From Anisodus tanguticus (taxonomy: Eukaryota; Streptophyta; Magnoliopsida; Solanales; Solanaceae), in contig CM067539.1 in assembly GCA_034509755.1 (NCBI GenBank), positions 53,161,513 to 53,225,512 on the forward strand: DNA of 64,000 nucleotides, in the 5' to 3' direction. The first letter of the stretch is position 1. The number at the start of each line of letters is the position of its first letter. The position numbers and the translations under genes were made by a program. This document shows, in pieces, positions 24,039-36,710 of this stretch. The notes beneath the pieces were generated by a model, which was not told where the DNA came from, made no database searches, and saw nothing but the letters and a program-made list of their open reading frames with translations.

Positions 24039-27000
24039 ATCTCCCACTTGGCCTATAGCCAATCTCCAACATATCTAATGCCCATATTCTCAAAATGACC
24101 ATTATGCTTGACTAAGCTTAATGGTTTAGTGAATGGGTCAGCTAGATTTTCATCTGTGGGAACATAGTCTAATCTAATCTCTTCAGTCTCCACCATCTCC
24201 CTGAGTATGTGGTACTTCTTTGGTACATGCTTGTTTCTGTTGGTTGATCTTGGTTCTTTAGCTTGCAAAATCGCACTAGTGTTGTCACATAAAACCGTTA
24301 TTGGACATGTGGCACTTGGAACAACCCCTAGGTCCTTCAGGAACTCAGTTATCGAGACAACTTCTTTACCAAATTTCGATCCAAAGAATGTACTCGGCTT
24401 ACGTTGTCGTTGTCGAATCAGCAGTTGTAGCTTGTTTGGAACTTTTCCAGCTTACTGCTCCACCATTGAAAATAAATGTGTAACCTGATTGAGATTTGTA
24501 GTCATCAACATCTGTCTGGAAGCTAGCATCAGTGTACCCAGTACATACCAGCTTCTTTTCTCCACCATAGACTAAGAAATATTCTTTAGTTTTTCTAAGA
24601 TACTTAAGAATACTCTTGACTGATTTCCAGTGTTCTTCCCCAGGATTCTACTGGAACTTGCAAGTCATAATAAGTGCAAAGGCCACATCTGGCCTAGTAC
24701 AGGTCATGGCATACATGATTGATCCTATAGCCGAAGCATATGGGATCCTTTTCATGCGTTCAAGTTCCATAGTATTAGAAGGACTATCCTTCTTAGATAA
24801 CTTGATGCCTTGTTCCATAGGTAGACCGCATTTTTTAGAATTTTTCATAGAGAAACGTCTAAGCACTTTGTCTATGTAGACTGACTGTGACAGCCCCAAC
24901 AATCTGTTAGGTCTATCTCTATAGATCCTAATCCCAGAATGTAGCAGCTTTACCTAAATCCTTCACCATGAAGGTACTTGGACAACCACTCTTTGATCGA
25001 TCATAGAGAGTCTTATTGTCTCTCATTATTAATATGTCATCTACATATATGATAATGAAGGCAATACTCCCATCCTTGCGTTTACTATAAACACATGGAT
25101 CTTCTTTGCTTCTGACAAAATCAAATGACTTGATAGCCTTGTCAAAGTAAATGTTCCAACTCCTCGAGGCTTGTTTAAGCCCATAAATGGACTTTTATAG
25201 CTTGCATACGGCATTTGGTTTGGACTCAATTGAAAAACTCTCAGGTTGTTTCATATACACTTCCTCAACTAGATTACCATTAAGGAATGTCGTTTTGACG
25301 TCCATCTGCCAAATATCATAGTCATAATATGCAGCTATTGCAAGCAAAATTCGAATGGACTTAATATTAGCAACAAGTAAAAAGGTTTCATCATAATCGA
25401 CCACAGGCCGGTGATTATAACCTTTAGCCATCAGTCTTGTTTTATAAGTCTGTACATTGACATATGCATCAATCTTCTTCATGAAGACCCATTTGCATCC
25501 TATGGGTCTAACCCCTGTTGACAAATCAACCAAGTTCCAAACTTGATTTATGTACATCGAGTCCATATCATATTTCATGGTTTCTTGCCATCTCTGCGAA
25601 TCAATGTCTAACATAGCTTCGATGTAGGTTGTAGGTTCATCGTCATCAGGAATATCTATCTCATTGTGTGTTTCAACAAGGAGATTAAGTCTTTCAGGCG
25701 GACGTTGAATCCTAGTGGTCCTACGAAGTTAAGTATTCAGTGCTTCAGTGTTCGTTGCATTCTAATTGTGAGAAGGTCTTTATGTGTTGGACAATCCATC
25801 ACCTTGAGAGCTTTCAGGAATGTCATTTTCATGTATGGAATTATGTACAACCATTGTATCATCTTCCATTGGTTGTGTATGAGAGCCTTGCATTTCTGCA
25901 CTATCTCTCACAGCACTCCCACTGGCTGAAGGGCGTACTCTAAGTATCCATACTTCACCAGATACTCCCACTGAATCCTTGTTTAGGTCATTCAACAAGG
26001 GTTCATTTTCTGTGTCATCTTGTGGTTCTTGAATTTCTTCAAGTTCTATCTGTGTGCAGCTATGTTCCTTGGAGACATATTCCTTTTCAAGGAAAGTTGC
26101 GTTCCTGGAAACAATGACCTTGTGTTCTCCAGGAAGATAGAAGTAGTATCCCATAGTTTCCCTTGGATACCCCACGAAGTAACATTTCTCACTTTTAGAT
26201 TCCAACTTGTCAGTAAGCATCTTCTTTACATATGCAGGGCACCCCCAGGGCCGCATGTGTTTAAGTGTTGGCTTCTTGTTGTTCCATATCTCATATGGAG
26301 TTTTCTCTACTAACTTTGAAGGAACTCAGTTCACAATATAAATTGAGCTTTGCAATGCATAGCCCCAAAGGTATGTTGGCAGAGCTGAGAAACTCATCAT
26401 GGATCTAACCATATCTAATAGGGTTCGATTTCTCCTTTCAGCAACAACACTCATCTGTGGCGTTCTAGGAGGTGTCCATTGTGATTGGACTCCATGAAGT
26501 TCAAATAATCCAGAAATTCTCTACTTAAGTATTCACCTCCTTGATCCGATCAAAGTGTCTTGATACTTGTTTTAAGTTGCTTCTCTACTTCTGACTTGTA
26601 CTCCTTAAATTTCTCAATGGCTTCGAATTTATGTTTCATAAGATACACATGCCCAAACCTTGTAAAATCGTCTGTAAAAGTGATGAAGTAATGGAAGCCT
26701 CCCTTAGCTTGAGTTGAAAATGGCCCACATACATCAGTATGGACCAACTCAAGTACCTCTTTGGCTGGTACCCCCTTCCCAGAAAGTGATTTGTTAGTCA
26801 TATTTCCTCTCAAGCAAGATTTGCAGTTACCATAAGACTCCAAGTCAAATGGTTCGAAGTAGTCTAACTTCCTCAATCTTGCTATCTTTGATTCGTTGAT
26901 ATGACCAAGTCTGCAGTGCCATAAGTAGGTAGAGTTTCTATGATTACTTATCTTAGCACGTTTATTTTGCATAATGAAAATCTCATGACTACAGTTTAAA

Positions 27001-27822
27001 ATATACAATCCATCCACAAGCGGAGCATTTCCACAAACAAAACCATTAAAAGACAGTACATAACTTCTATTGGCAATGAATGAGAAAAACCCCTCAATGT
27101 CTAACATTGTGATAGAAATGATATTCCTCGTTAATGAGGGGACAAAATAACAATTATTTAGTTCTAAACAAAAGCCTGAAGGCAAATCTAGTCTATAAGT
27201 TCCCACGCGTTCGGCATCTACTCGTGCTCCATTTCCAACGCGCAGGTCTACCTCACAGGGTCCAACCTTTCTGTTGTTAGTTAGGCCCTGCACATTACGA
27301 GCCACAAACGGTATCCAATACCCAGCAGTAGGAGTTACTTGTAGACATATTTATTTCAATTACAAACATACCTTGTCCAGTAGAGGTAGAAGCACCTAGT
27401 GCTTTGCCTCCTCTTGGAACTATGTAGTCCTTCTTTAGAATAGGTACTGGCACTTGTCCCCTTTCGTTCAGCTTACATTTGAAAGGGTCTCTCAACAGTT
27501 CATACTCCATTGTTTGAGACTGTTTTTCATAGAGACTCTTCAAGTGTTCTAGCATTTCGTTGGGGGCCATGTTTTCATGTTGCCTTTGTAACTCCATAGT
27601 CATAGAAGACAACATTATACATTTTGCCAAGGTAGCATCGTTCAAACGTTTCTGATAAGCCACCTTGTCAAACAAGGCATACTCATCAGAGTTTTCAGCA
27701 GGGACTGTGGGGAATACTGTGTCTAACACATACTCAATTCTTTCTAGTCTTAACACCAATCGCAGATTTCTTAACCAGTCAGGGTAATTCGGTCCAGTCA
27801 ACTTGTTTGTCTCGACCAACAT
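24039..27822 (-). pseudogene. copia-B gag-pol polyprotein, interrupted
   Basis: It begins MLVETNKLTGPNYPDWLRNL at 27822. Gag (27822-27400) has the usual start but jumps from the helical core directly to the pre-protease linker (RGGKALGASTSTGQ), so the C-terminal half and zinc knuckle are mostly gone. Protease reads WVLDTVCGS in place of DTGCGS (about 27310). Gag pre-integrase and integrase occupy 27300-26300 (WHCRLGHINESK, CKSCLRGNMTNKS, ELVHTDVCGPFS, FTDDFTRFGHVYLMKHK). RT covers about 25600-24900 with YVDD at 25036-25047 and WQMDVKTTFLNG at about 25310. RNase H lies at about 24850-24150, and the C-terminal end is VPTDENLADPFTKPL (about 24120). Stops and frame changes occur near 26550, 25770, 25190, 24900 and 24500. 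Confidence 0.9.
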
Positions 27823-29322
27823 TTTCAGTGATAGATTCGATATTTTGTACTACTGAAGAAACAAATAGACTTGAAATTAAACTCTAATATAATTTATATT
27901 GAGCACATTCGTTAACTAATTAACATGGCCTTTTGTTTAATTAGCTCCCACTATTTTAACATAATCTTCGACCCTATGGAAGAATACGGACTCATATCAA
28001 ATATGGTCATAATGTGTCATGATCCAGGTTCATGCTATCTCCGCGTTTACTGTGGCTGATAACTTCAACAGCACAACCGGATAGGTCTCTAAACCAATTA
28101 CAAATAATTTGCAACTCATGTTTCACCGATTTGTTCTAAACAATCGATCTGCGTCCCTCGGCTTGTCCGACACTGTGGCGCCAAGACAGCCTAGCAAGTC
28201 AACCTCGTTATGCGACCACAATTATGTATCTAAGTGAGTTTTTCCTTATAGAGCAAACACTCTGGTGTAAATACTCATGAAGGTTTATCACCCACTTCTA
28301 CATTTAACATGCATCTATGAAAGAGTCTCAGTCCTCGTAGACTTAGAGCAAATGTTGTGGCATAAATACTCATCTCGCCAAAAAGGATTTTGCACTACAA
28401 TCAATTATAATGGACGACGCGTTCATTTCAAATGAGACTTGTATTATAATTTTAGGGAACATTTTAATCCAGGGTCTAATCAAGATCAACTCTTTAATGC
28501 CATATCTAATATGACATCTTAACATCATGCAAAACTAATAACACATATAGTTTGGGAACCGTCAACCCAATATGCATGATAGAAGAAGGTTTAATCAAAC
28601 ACTGGGCGCGGCCTGCCCAGACAGTTATAGCGGACACTATTCTAGAAATGTTAATGACAAATATTTTGATATTTAGCACATAAACAGTATATTTATCAAA
28701 TAATATATTGTATAATAATAATCTTGGGTTAAACATTCTGAACTCTGAATTTATTTTTATTTTTGTTTCGGACAGATGGGGCCGCGACGCTAATGATTAG
28801 CGTCGCGGCACCACTGAGACAGTAGCCTTTCGGCTTCTGGAAAATTGCATTAGCTCCGCGGTGCTCCACCATGGAGCTGCGGCGCCGCCTTGAAACCCTA
28901 GCCAGCGCCACGGCGCCCTATCATAGGGTCGCGGCACCGACGTCCTGACAAACGTTTATGTGTTGATTTTCAAAAAACCATTCAACCCCTAAATCAAATT
29001 TAGGGATCAATTCACAGGTACTTTATCATCACCCACCATTATCAATAACGCTCATATCGACCATCATCCGTTCTTACTCATTCTTAGTCGTGCACCGTGC
29101 AATGAGCCGGACAACGCACTTTGGCTTAGTTCGAGTTAGAGTGGAATGACTTCCTCGAGTTAGCGTAGGAGATAATTTAGGGTAATATCAAAAGGTCAAC
29201 ATTTGTTCAAGACATGTAGGATTTCAAGAAACCTCATTTTAATCCAATTTTATGTTTAACCCATATTATTATTCTATTCAATTGTTATATAACCATTGAA
29301 CAAGTCTGAGCTCTGATACCAC
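27823..29322 (-). other. Untranslated leader of copia-B with PBS
   Basis: About 1.5 kb between the 5' LTR and gag with no recognisable protein. It holds the PBS at 29306-29321 and a GC-rich zone (28780-28940) that includes a perfect 29-base palindrome at 28781-28809. GC content there contrasts sharply with the AT-rich surroundings. Confidence 0.8.
28781..28809. repeat. Perfect 14-bp inverted repeat, one-base centre
   Basis: The arms are gccgcgacgctaat and attagcgtcgcggc around a single g. The core gcgtcgcggc recurs nearby (28880-28940) and in the LTRs (about 22920 and 29790-29820), so it belongs to a GC-rich motif family of this element. Confidence 0.9.
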
Positions 29323-30887
29323 TGTAGGGTTTTGTTGGGTACAAAGCACATAAGTAAGGCACAACGGAAGTTTAAAAGTTTTTCTTCTTACTTACCCCAA
29401 CAAAATTTCTGGTATGGTTATACAATTATTAAACTTGTAACATAAAGCATTTACTTACAAGTTAAATATCTGGAATCTTTTTCTACTGTGAGGTGCACAC
29501 GCGGTTGCCCTTCCGATTGCAAGCTCTAAGCTTCAATGTATTTCTCCTTCGAAAAGCTAGAAAAGCCGGCAGAGATTCGAGAGAGTATTTGATTCTAAGT
29601 CTCTAAGGCTTAGAATGTTATTCTGAAAATTGGAATGTTAATAATGAAGAGAAATGCCTCTATTTATAGTTGAAATTTAGGTCAAAACCAGATTAGGATT
29701 TGACCTTGGGCCTGGCCCAAAAATCGACGCAGAGGCGTCGTGGCCCAAGGGTATGGGCGATGTGGCGCTTGATGAATTTCTGCACTGCGTCGCGGCCCTA
29801 GGGTATGGGCGTCGCGGCGCTCGGTGCATTCTTAAATAAATCCAAAATCTAATTTTGACTTAATTAAAATAATCATTATTCATTTAAATGTCTCGATTCC
29901 AAATCGAACATTTTAATTACTCTCTCAATACATCCTTAGATCGAAATGAACAATCGACATAGTGTGACCCTACAGGCCTTCTCATATCGACATTAATCAA
30001 ATTAAGGTCTACACGAAACTCCTAGACGGCGCCGGAAGACGAACTCAATATGTGAAGTACGTTTACGCGAACCCAGCAAACTTAACCTTTATGTGGTAAG
30101 ATAAAATCCTTTCATTCACGACACACCCGATCAAGCTTAGGATTTGTCAAGTGTCTATCCAAATGGCTTAATCATTGTATCTCATCTATATTAGTCGACG
30201 ACTAGATCATATTCTAAATATGTCTATTGCATTGGCCAACGACTTTGTCAACCTAATATCACTGAGAATTCGAGTGTTCTCTCGAATATACATTCGAGGA
30301 ATGAATTCTAATCTTGGCTCAACTACCACCTTCAATCCACATCGTAATGTACCCAATACAAGTCGTATCTCAACCTATAAGGCATTTGAGCTTAGGACGG
30401 GATCAAAGTACATTACTTTGTAGACAAGGCGTGTATTGACCTCAAGTCTAAGGACTTCTATCTCCCACACGCTGATCATACTTTAGACAAGTATAACAAA
30501 CAGTATATCAGCAGGGTATTCCAATACTTCCAAAATATCCATGTGTCCATCACGAGTAGCCATTACTCGTAGCAGGTGAGACATACTACATCCTCTAAGG
30601 ATGTGATGCAGACCACATGTCGACTTATCACATATCATCGATATCCCATTTTCGATGATCATTAGTAGAGGCTATTCTAAGAGTTACGCTCTATCATAAA
30701 TATCTCACTCTATTAATGACAACGTAAGCTCAAGGGATGCACATTATTGAATAATTACAAACAATCAAATAATAATTCAATAATTGCAAATGCCAAAATA
30801 TTAATCTCCATTAATAATAATATGAATGTATATAAAGTACATTTGTCCTAATACAGATTGTCTCTAGGACATAAATATATACTTTCA
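29323..30887 (-). repeat. 5' LTR of copia-B
   Basis: 1565-bp partner of 22496-24038. Compared with it, this copy has an expanded GC-rich segment (about 29725-29822) in which a gcgtcg(c/t)ggccc..gggtatggg unit is present twice; the other LTR has it once. Confidence 0.93.
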
Positions 30888-32151
30888 AAGCCAAATATGG
30901 TGGTGGCCATAAAATTTCTGCATAATCAAGAAATGATATTAGTGATCCAAGTTTACCATCTTCTATGGTAACCACACCCGTATGATCAAATACTACTTCA
31001 TATCTACTAGAATCATTGATCTTGTGATTATCATTGCTAATAGTGTCGCTAATCGTGTAATCACCAATAACATCTCTAACAGCTATCGGACCACGATCAT
31101 CACCGCAACAACAACAACAAAGACCTATGTCATCTTCACTGTCTTCATCATAGGCATACACCCCTTCGTTTACATAGTAAATGCAGTTTCCTTTGCAGTA
31201 CTCACCAAAATCGCATGAAGAAACAGAGAAGCAACAGTTGTTAACGGCGAAGAAAATCTCAATCACCCAAATTATGCACTTCAACCCACATATTTTTTTC
31301 TTCATCCAATCGCTACATAATAATTTCAAGGCGGGTAAAATCAACCAAAAACAACTGCCCTCCTGACTCCACCAGTCGTTTCTTCCTACCATCGAAGGAT
31401 AACTATCTGGAAGCTTTCGTCGTTTGACGAGGAATCAAATTTCATGGTCTCTCCATATTGATCAACAGCATAAAAACTCCCCTTGTACACAATGATAGCA
31501 ACAATATGGCAACCGGTGTATGTATCTTTTAACCTAGTCCACTTCTTATCCCCCGACTTCAAATAAAACTGTGACGATTCCTCACGATCAATCGCCATTA
31601 AAGAAAAACTACTATTGGCGGTTTGATCAGCCCTACATTATGGTTGGTATAAAGCAAAATTTTCCTATCATAGCCTAAACCACCGAATGAAGGTTTCAGG
31701 GATTGAAGTATTGGACATGATAAGATTTACAAACTTGAGAAATGCAGAAGTCTAGTAAATTCAATACCTTAGGCATATGATCAGGCAAAACCTTGATAAG
31801 TGTGCCGGTTAGTGGATTTAAAATCTGCAATTTTCCATCCATTGTTTTTAAAACCTTGATCAACCATCCTTTACAAGGCGAAGCGTGGTCAAGGGGTTGG
31901 AAAATATAAACGGTGCTTTCAAAGAGATGATAACCAGACCTTTTAGAAGGTTCATAAGGGTCGTTGAGGTTGAGGGGGAAGGGAATTTTGAGAGTTTAAG
32001 GAGAATTTTCTAAAAGAGGAAGTGAGAAACGCCATGTTGTGCAGACTGCGCGAAAGCAAAGGACGTCAATATGTGTGTCGAGGAGTTTGCCGATCCTCTG
32101 GAGGAGTTCATTCGGAAAATCGGACCAAGGAATGAACATTCCACTGCCCAT
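30888..32151 (-). pseudogene. F-box/DUF295 (KIB-type) protein pseudogene
   Basis: Intronless minus-strand gene of about 420 codons from ATG at 32151. The N-terminus is an F-box (WSDFPNELLQRIGKLLDTH, then VCTTWRFSLP). The DUF295 beta-rich region follows (KGWLIKV, LQILNPLTGTLIKVLP at about 31830; YLKSGDKKWTRLKD and VYKGSFYAVDQYGE at about 31560-31440; NNCCFSVSSCDF and KGNCIYY at about 31230-31160; ILWPPPYLA at the end). In functional relatives the F-box recruits an SCF ubiquitin ligase. Lesions: an in-frame TAA at about 31999, frame loss between about 31710 and 31600, and another near 31390. copia-B inserted after PPPYLA, so the normal Tyr-stop now sits at 22490-22495 and the frame reads into the LTR. 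Confidence 0.85.
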
Positions 32152-33104
32152 ACTTTGCTGCTCCCTTTTCCGCCCGCCCGCCCGCGATATGCTTTGTGAA
32201 CCAGTCTGTGCTTATAGTTGCTTCTCCGCTTGGATGATAAAGCCGCCCTTGTACTGCTATATATATTCTTTAGCGGAAACGTGAAACGTTAGGGTATCCA
32301 GTAACGGTTGTCAACTGAGCGGTTCTATCTCTAGATCTCTTTTCTTTGCGCATTCCGAAGGGTATTTTTGTGCTTTATTTATAGGTTAGTCAATAAATGC
32401 ATGAATATTTTTTAGCATGACTTTTTAGTATTAATTATGTTTAATTAATGTGCATTCTCATCTAATTAAATAATTTAATTATGTTAAATTTATATGATCG
32501 GATATAAATATTCGACGCAGCTGCAGTAAGTATTTATCGATTAGTTACTCGCTTACTTAGCCCAAGTCAGGTTAACTTGGGCTAAATATGTGGTTCAATT
32601 ATTTTAAAAAAAAATTATTTAGTATGTAATATATTTTTACGATAAAGACAACGAAAAGTTTTATTACTAGTTTTTTTTAGTAATTAAGCAAATTATAAGA
32701 GAAAAAAGCAAAAATATTAAAACTTGACAAGAGTTGGATGAGTTATAAGGTTGTGACCCAACGCATCTCAATCCAACTAACTTTTGGACGAGATAATTGC
32801 ACAAATATCTGCTTTTGGAGCCGTCAACTAATTTATACCCACAGTTACAAATTTATCCGCTTCGGAAATAACTTCAAACTGAAGTTAGAAATATAATGTT
32901 ACTTTACTCCTTTACTTTAAACTTCACTTTGGCGTGGCGAGTTTAAATTTCAACAGTGTGTGAAAAGTATTATGAAAAAAGACCGAACTCATTACCTTGT
33001 TTTGGCAATTCAAAATTAACTACATGGACGATGGTAGATAAATTAGAAGGAAAATGGAAAAAATAAATAAAAAGCCTAAATGCTTTCCTTTTCTCCTAAA
33101 GGGA
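32152..33104. other. Spacer, former promoter side of the DUF295 gene
   Basis: AT-rich. A TATA-like stretch is at about 32260-32268 on the side upstream of the pseudogene. No gene was recognised. A short cgcccgcccgcccgcg run lies at about 32170. Confidence 0.5.
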
Positions 33105-33296
33105 TTAAGATAATTTACATATTGCCATGACAAACATACCACCGGCACCTAGTAAAACAGCAAGATAAGCCCATGATTGAAGCTTCATATTATTCTTCAA
33201 TTTGGTTCCCATAAAATCAGAAGCAAGGAGATCCACAAGTGCCATGTAATTCAATAGACCTGCTGAACATGCCATGTAATTCAATTTGGTTCCCAT
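33105..33296 (-). pseudogene. ZIP metal transporter C-terminal fragment
   Basis: The minus strand encodes the last two membrane segments of a ZIP (ZRT/IRT-like) transporter: SAGLLNYMALVDLLASDFMG, then MKLQSWAYLAVLLGAGG. Functional ZIP proteins move Zn/Fe into the cytosol and have eight membrane helices; this keeps about the last two. It ends in a stop at 33105. The left part is duplicated on a small scale: NYMA and the segment around ttggttcccataaaatc each occur twice (33190-33300). No upstream exons were found within the window. It is a gene fragment, next to CACTA transposase sequence. Confidence 0.75.
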
Positions 33297-33353
33297 AAAA
33301 TCTGTTTGTGGCCAGTCGGCAGTAAATAAATAAATTGACTGGCTATTTCCTCA

Positions 33354-34930
33354 AGAAATACGTCAGATCCAATCAATGATGATGAAACTTCTGACATGCA
33401 TGACGATATCGACGGACTACTTCATGATACTTTTAGAAATGTCGAAGGTGACCAGAGGCATGAAGGAGTGACCATCTGAAGATGCGAAGAGATTTTTTTA
33501 AAATTAGTGGAGGAAGGGAAACAAAAGAGTTGTACCCAGGGAGGGTGTAAGCATTTTTCTAAGCTGAGTTTCACCATTCTGTTATTCTTGCTTAAATGCA
33601 TTCACGGATTGAGTAACATAGCCTTTTCAGACTTGTTAGACTTGATAAAAGAGGCATTTTTGTTTGCTCAGCTACCCGAGTCTTTTCACAAGGCAAAAAA
33701 GGTGATAAAAGATTTAGGTCTTGGTTATGAAAAAATCCATGCGTGTCCCAACGACTGTGTGTTATTTTGGAATGAAAATGTGAAGATAGATAATTGTTCT
33801 GTGTGTGGGTCTTCTAGATGGAAGAATGTTCGTGATGACTTGACTGATAAAAACACTAAAATCCCAGCAAAGGTTTTAAGATACTTTCCTTTAAAGCCTA
33901 GGCTTCAGAGGATATTCATGTGTTCTGAAACATCTGTAGCTATGAGATGGCATGCTACTGAACGACCCAAAGACATCCTGCTGATGGGGATGCTTGGAAG
34001 GATTTTGATTCCCTACACCCGGACTTCTCTAAAGATCCTCGTAATGTTAGATTGGGTCTTTCAATCGATGGTTTCAATCCATTCCGAACCATGAGCATTT
34101 CCCATAGCACATGGCCAATTATGTTAATGAACTATAATTTGTCACCATGGATTTGCATGAAGCCGGAGTATATAATGTTGTCAATGATCATTTCAGGTCC
34201 ATCGTCTCCTGGAACGATATAAATGTGTACCTACAACCAGTAATTGCAGAGTTGAAGAAACTATGGGAAGTGGGAGTGGAAACATATGATGCTGAAACTA
34301 ACCAAACATTTCTAATGCGTGCAGCTTTAATGTGGACAGTTAGTGATTTTCCAGCACTAGCAATGCTTTCCGGATGGAGCACCAAGGGGAGATGGGCATG
34401 CCCCATTTGTAATTATGATACTTGCTCTCAATATCTCAAACATAGTCGTAAGATGTGTTACTTGGGTCATCTAGCATTTTTGCGTCCTGATCATCCATTT
34501 CGAAGAGATATGAAATCATTTGCTGGTAAAGAGGAGCATAAAGCTGCACCTACTCCCTTATCAGGCGTAGAAGTGCTTGAAGAGCTACATGAATTCAATA
34601 ATGTTTTTGGAAAGGGCAAAAAGAAAAGGTCTCGAAGAATGATGGTCCATGGAGAAAAAGAGCCATATTTTTTGAATTGCCGTATTGGGCACATAACAAA
34701 TTGAGGCATAATCTTGACCTGATGCTCATAGAGAAGAATATATGTGATAGTTTGCTTGGAACTTTGTTGGATGCACTTGGAAAGTCCAAAGATCATATAA
34801 ATTCTCGCTATGACTTGCATGAGATGGGGATACGCGTGGAGCTTCAACCATTAAAAGATAATAATAATGGTAAAGTTCATCTGGCTAAAGCTTGCTTCTC
34901 CATAAAATTAGAGGAGAAAAGGTTAATTCA
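33354..34930 (+). pseudogene. CACTA (En/Spm) TNP2-type transposase relic
   Basis: Plus-strand remains of a Transposase_21 (TNP2) protein. They begin SDPINDDETSDMHDD at about 33366. Next are SFHKAKKVIKDLGLGYEKIH and CPNDCVLFWNENVK (33690-33790), CSVCGSSRWKNV (zinc-binding cluster, about 33800), KVLRYFPLKPRLQRIF and SVAMRWHAT (about 33870-33970), LWTVSDFPALAML-like wording (34325-34375), CPICNYDT (about 34400), PYWAHNKLRHNLD (34680-34715) and EKNICDSLLGTLLD (34730-34775). Frame changes occur near 33480, 33980, 34090 and 34640. Homology stops at about 34930, where unrelated sequence follows. Catalytic function is lost. No terminal CACTA repeat flanks it closely. Confidence 0.88.
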
Positions 34931-35033
34931 CTTCAGAGACCTGACTATGAGTAGACATTTGAAGCTGTTAGTGGTGTATCCCCAACTTACTAGTCCGATT
35001 ACAGCAGCTGGTTATGTCTTGGCTACATCTTAA

Positions 35034-36290
35034 TAGTTTTGTTTGGTATGAAATAGCTCCTTTTGTATGATTTGGTTAACTGTTGAACTTAACAAATGAG
35101 GGCAGTAGAAATCTCTATTGGAATTAGCTTTGGAAAGGATTGACTTGTCTATATAGGAGATGTTTACTGTATTTAACTCTTTATTACACCTATGTGTTTC
35201 CTGTTTTAACCAGTAAAAAGGGAAGTATCTGATTAACCTTTCTAGGTAAATTTTAGCTTTTCTCCAAACTGACATACTTTGGGAACATATTGTGACAATC
35301 AGATGGTATGATCATATTTGTCAAGTTTAACATTATTGTTGCTCCCAAACGTACACGCAAGTATACGTGGTCGTACAAATAATATAGTAATTTTAAAAAT
35401 CGGATATCGAACCTACATGGACTTGTGATTAACTATTTTACTAAATGAAATTATCCTAATTATCTATACAAGAGATGGAATCCAAAGGTTATAATTAAAG
35501 ACTAACTAAAATAAAAGAAAAATAAATAATAAATTTTAACTAAGAAATAGCAGGTTTTTATGTTATCAATGATATGATTGTTTCAGGGTTGCGGTTGGTT
35601 CACCAATCCTATTGCGTTGTCTAAGTAACTAACCTTAGTAGGTCTATTCACGATTGCTAATTAATCGAATTATTAATCGTGCAACATTCTCCTGAATTAC
35701 TACACATTGATTCAGAACAGTTCGCCGCCTATATTTCTATGGAATTGCCCTGCTAAGAATGCATTTAGTCTATGGTATCTAATTGAATGCAGTGTCTATG
35801 TATATTCCTATCTTAGCCACAAATCCTAGCCCTACTCTAGCGATTAACAGATCACACTCTCATTGCTTCTTCTCTAACCTAACATGGTCTTTCCCAAGTA
35901 CGATATTAGATAGTAAATAGTACTCGACTGATGTGCACGCAATCAAGTAATTGTGAACAAAAGTAAGAAAACAATCGCATACGAATAAACTACTAAGATT
36001 AAGTTATTTGTCAAACGTCAATATTCATGGATACTCTACAACCCCAAAATTATAGAGTTTAACTACTCATAATCGGATTACAATCATAGAAATTCATGTT
36101 CAATCTTAGAAAAGATGAAGTACGTAGGTAAAAGAGATAACCCTAAGAAGATAAGCCTTACTCCTTGCTCTTGCGAAATAATATATCCGCCCCCATAAAA
36201 AATGGCCTAAGCTTCTATTTATACTATTGGGAAATAACCTTCCGAGGCCCATCCAAAACGGATTAGGACTTGTAAAATTTATGCCCCGCT
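35034..36290. other. Repeat-derived spacer
   Basis: No coding sequence recognised. Style and the sharp boundary around 35340 suggest retroelement leader or LTR sequence, but no terminal repeats or target duplication were found. Confidence 0.4.
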
Positions 36291-36298
36291 GGCAACTT

Positions 36299-36710
36299 CA
36301 CTCGCTGAGCTAGTGTGATGGCGAGTCCATCACATGCTATGGCACTCGCTTAGCTTGTCCCCTGGATCATTCCACACTTAGAAAATATTCCCTGAAGTCA
36401 CGTTTGGCCCATTTTACCCGCTGAGCGAGTATCAAAGCTAGAAGGCCACACGCTATGGCACTAACTTGGTGAGACGTGTGGGTCTTCCATCCTAGGACAT
36501 TTTCAGCAATTGTTGCACTTTCGACACCCTTACTCGTTGAGCGAGTGGCACGACTTGACAGTATGGCACTAGCTTGGCTAGTGATCCTTTTATTTTTGCA
36601 CTTAGTCAAATTCTTGAAAGCTTGTCTTTTGAACACCGTTACTCGCTGGGCTAGTGGTATGGTTTGACAGTGTCTAGCTATGGCACTAGATTGGCTAGTT
36701 CCCCTGCTCA
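36299..36710. repeat. Four-copy imperfect tandem repeat, about 113 bp unit
   Basis: The motif cgctgagc(g/t)agtg, followed 40-60 bases later by ctatggcact(c/a), recurs starting at about 36299, 36416, 36529 and 36639. Units are strongly diverged. The array lies in non-coding, probably transposon-derived sequence. Confidence 0.65.

Larger units (their letters stand above)
22496..30887 (-). mobile_element. Ty1/copia LTR retrotransposon, copia-B (complete ends)
   Basis: 8392 bp, minus strand, with the exact 5-bp duplication AAGCC at 22491-22495 and 30888-30892. LTRs are 22496-24038 and 29323-30887. On the minus strand they start TGGAAGTATA or TGAAAGTATA and end CCCTACA. PBS (minus TGGTATCAGAGCTCAG) lies at 29306-29321, and the polypurine tract AAGTGGGAGAT is just inside the 3' LTR. 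The 1.5-kb LTRs and long leader (27823-29322) differ from the small copia-1/2/3/4 group. The coding region is interrupted and gag carries an internal deletion, so the copy is non-autonomous. It lies in the DUF295 gene. Confidence 0.95.

Noticed and set aside
36299..36710. CRISPR-like spaced repeats
   Set aside because: Units are long and diverged, spacers are not unique in the CRISPR manner, and the genome is a plant nuclear genome.
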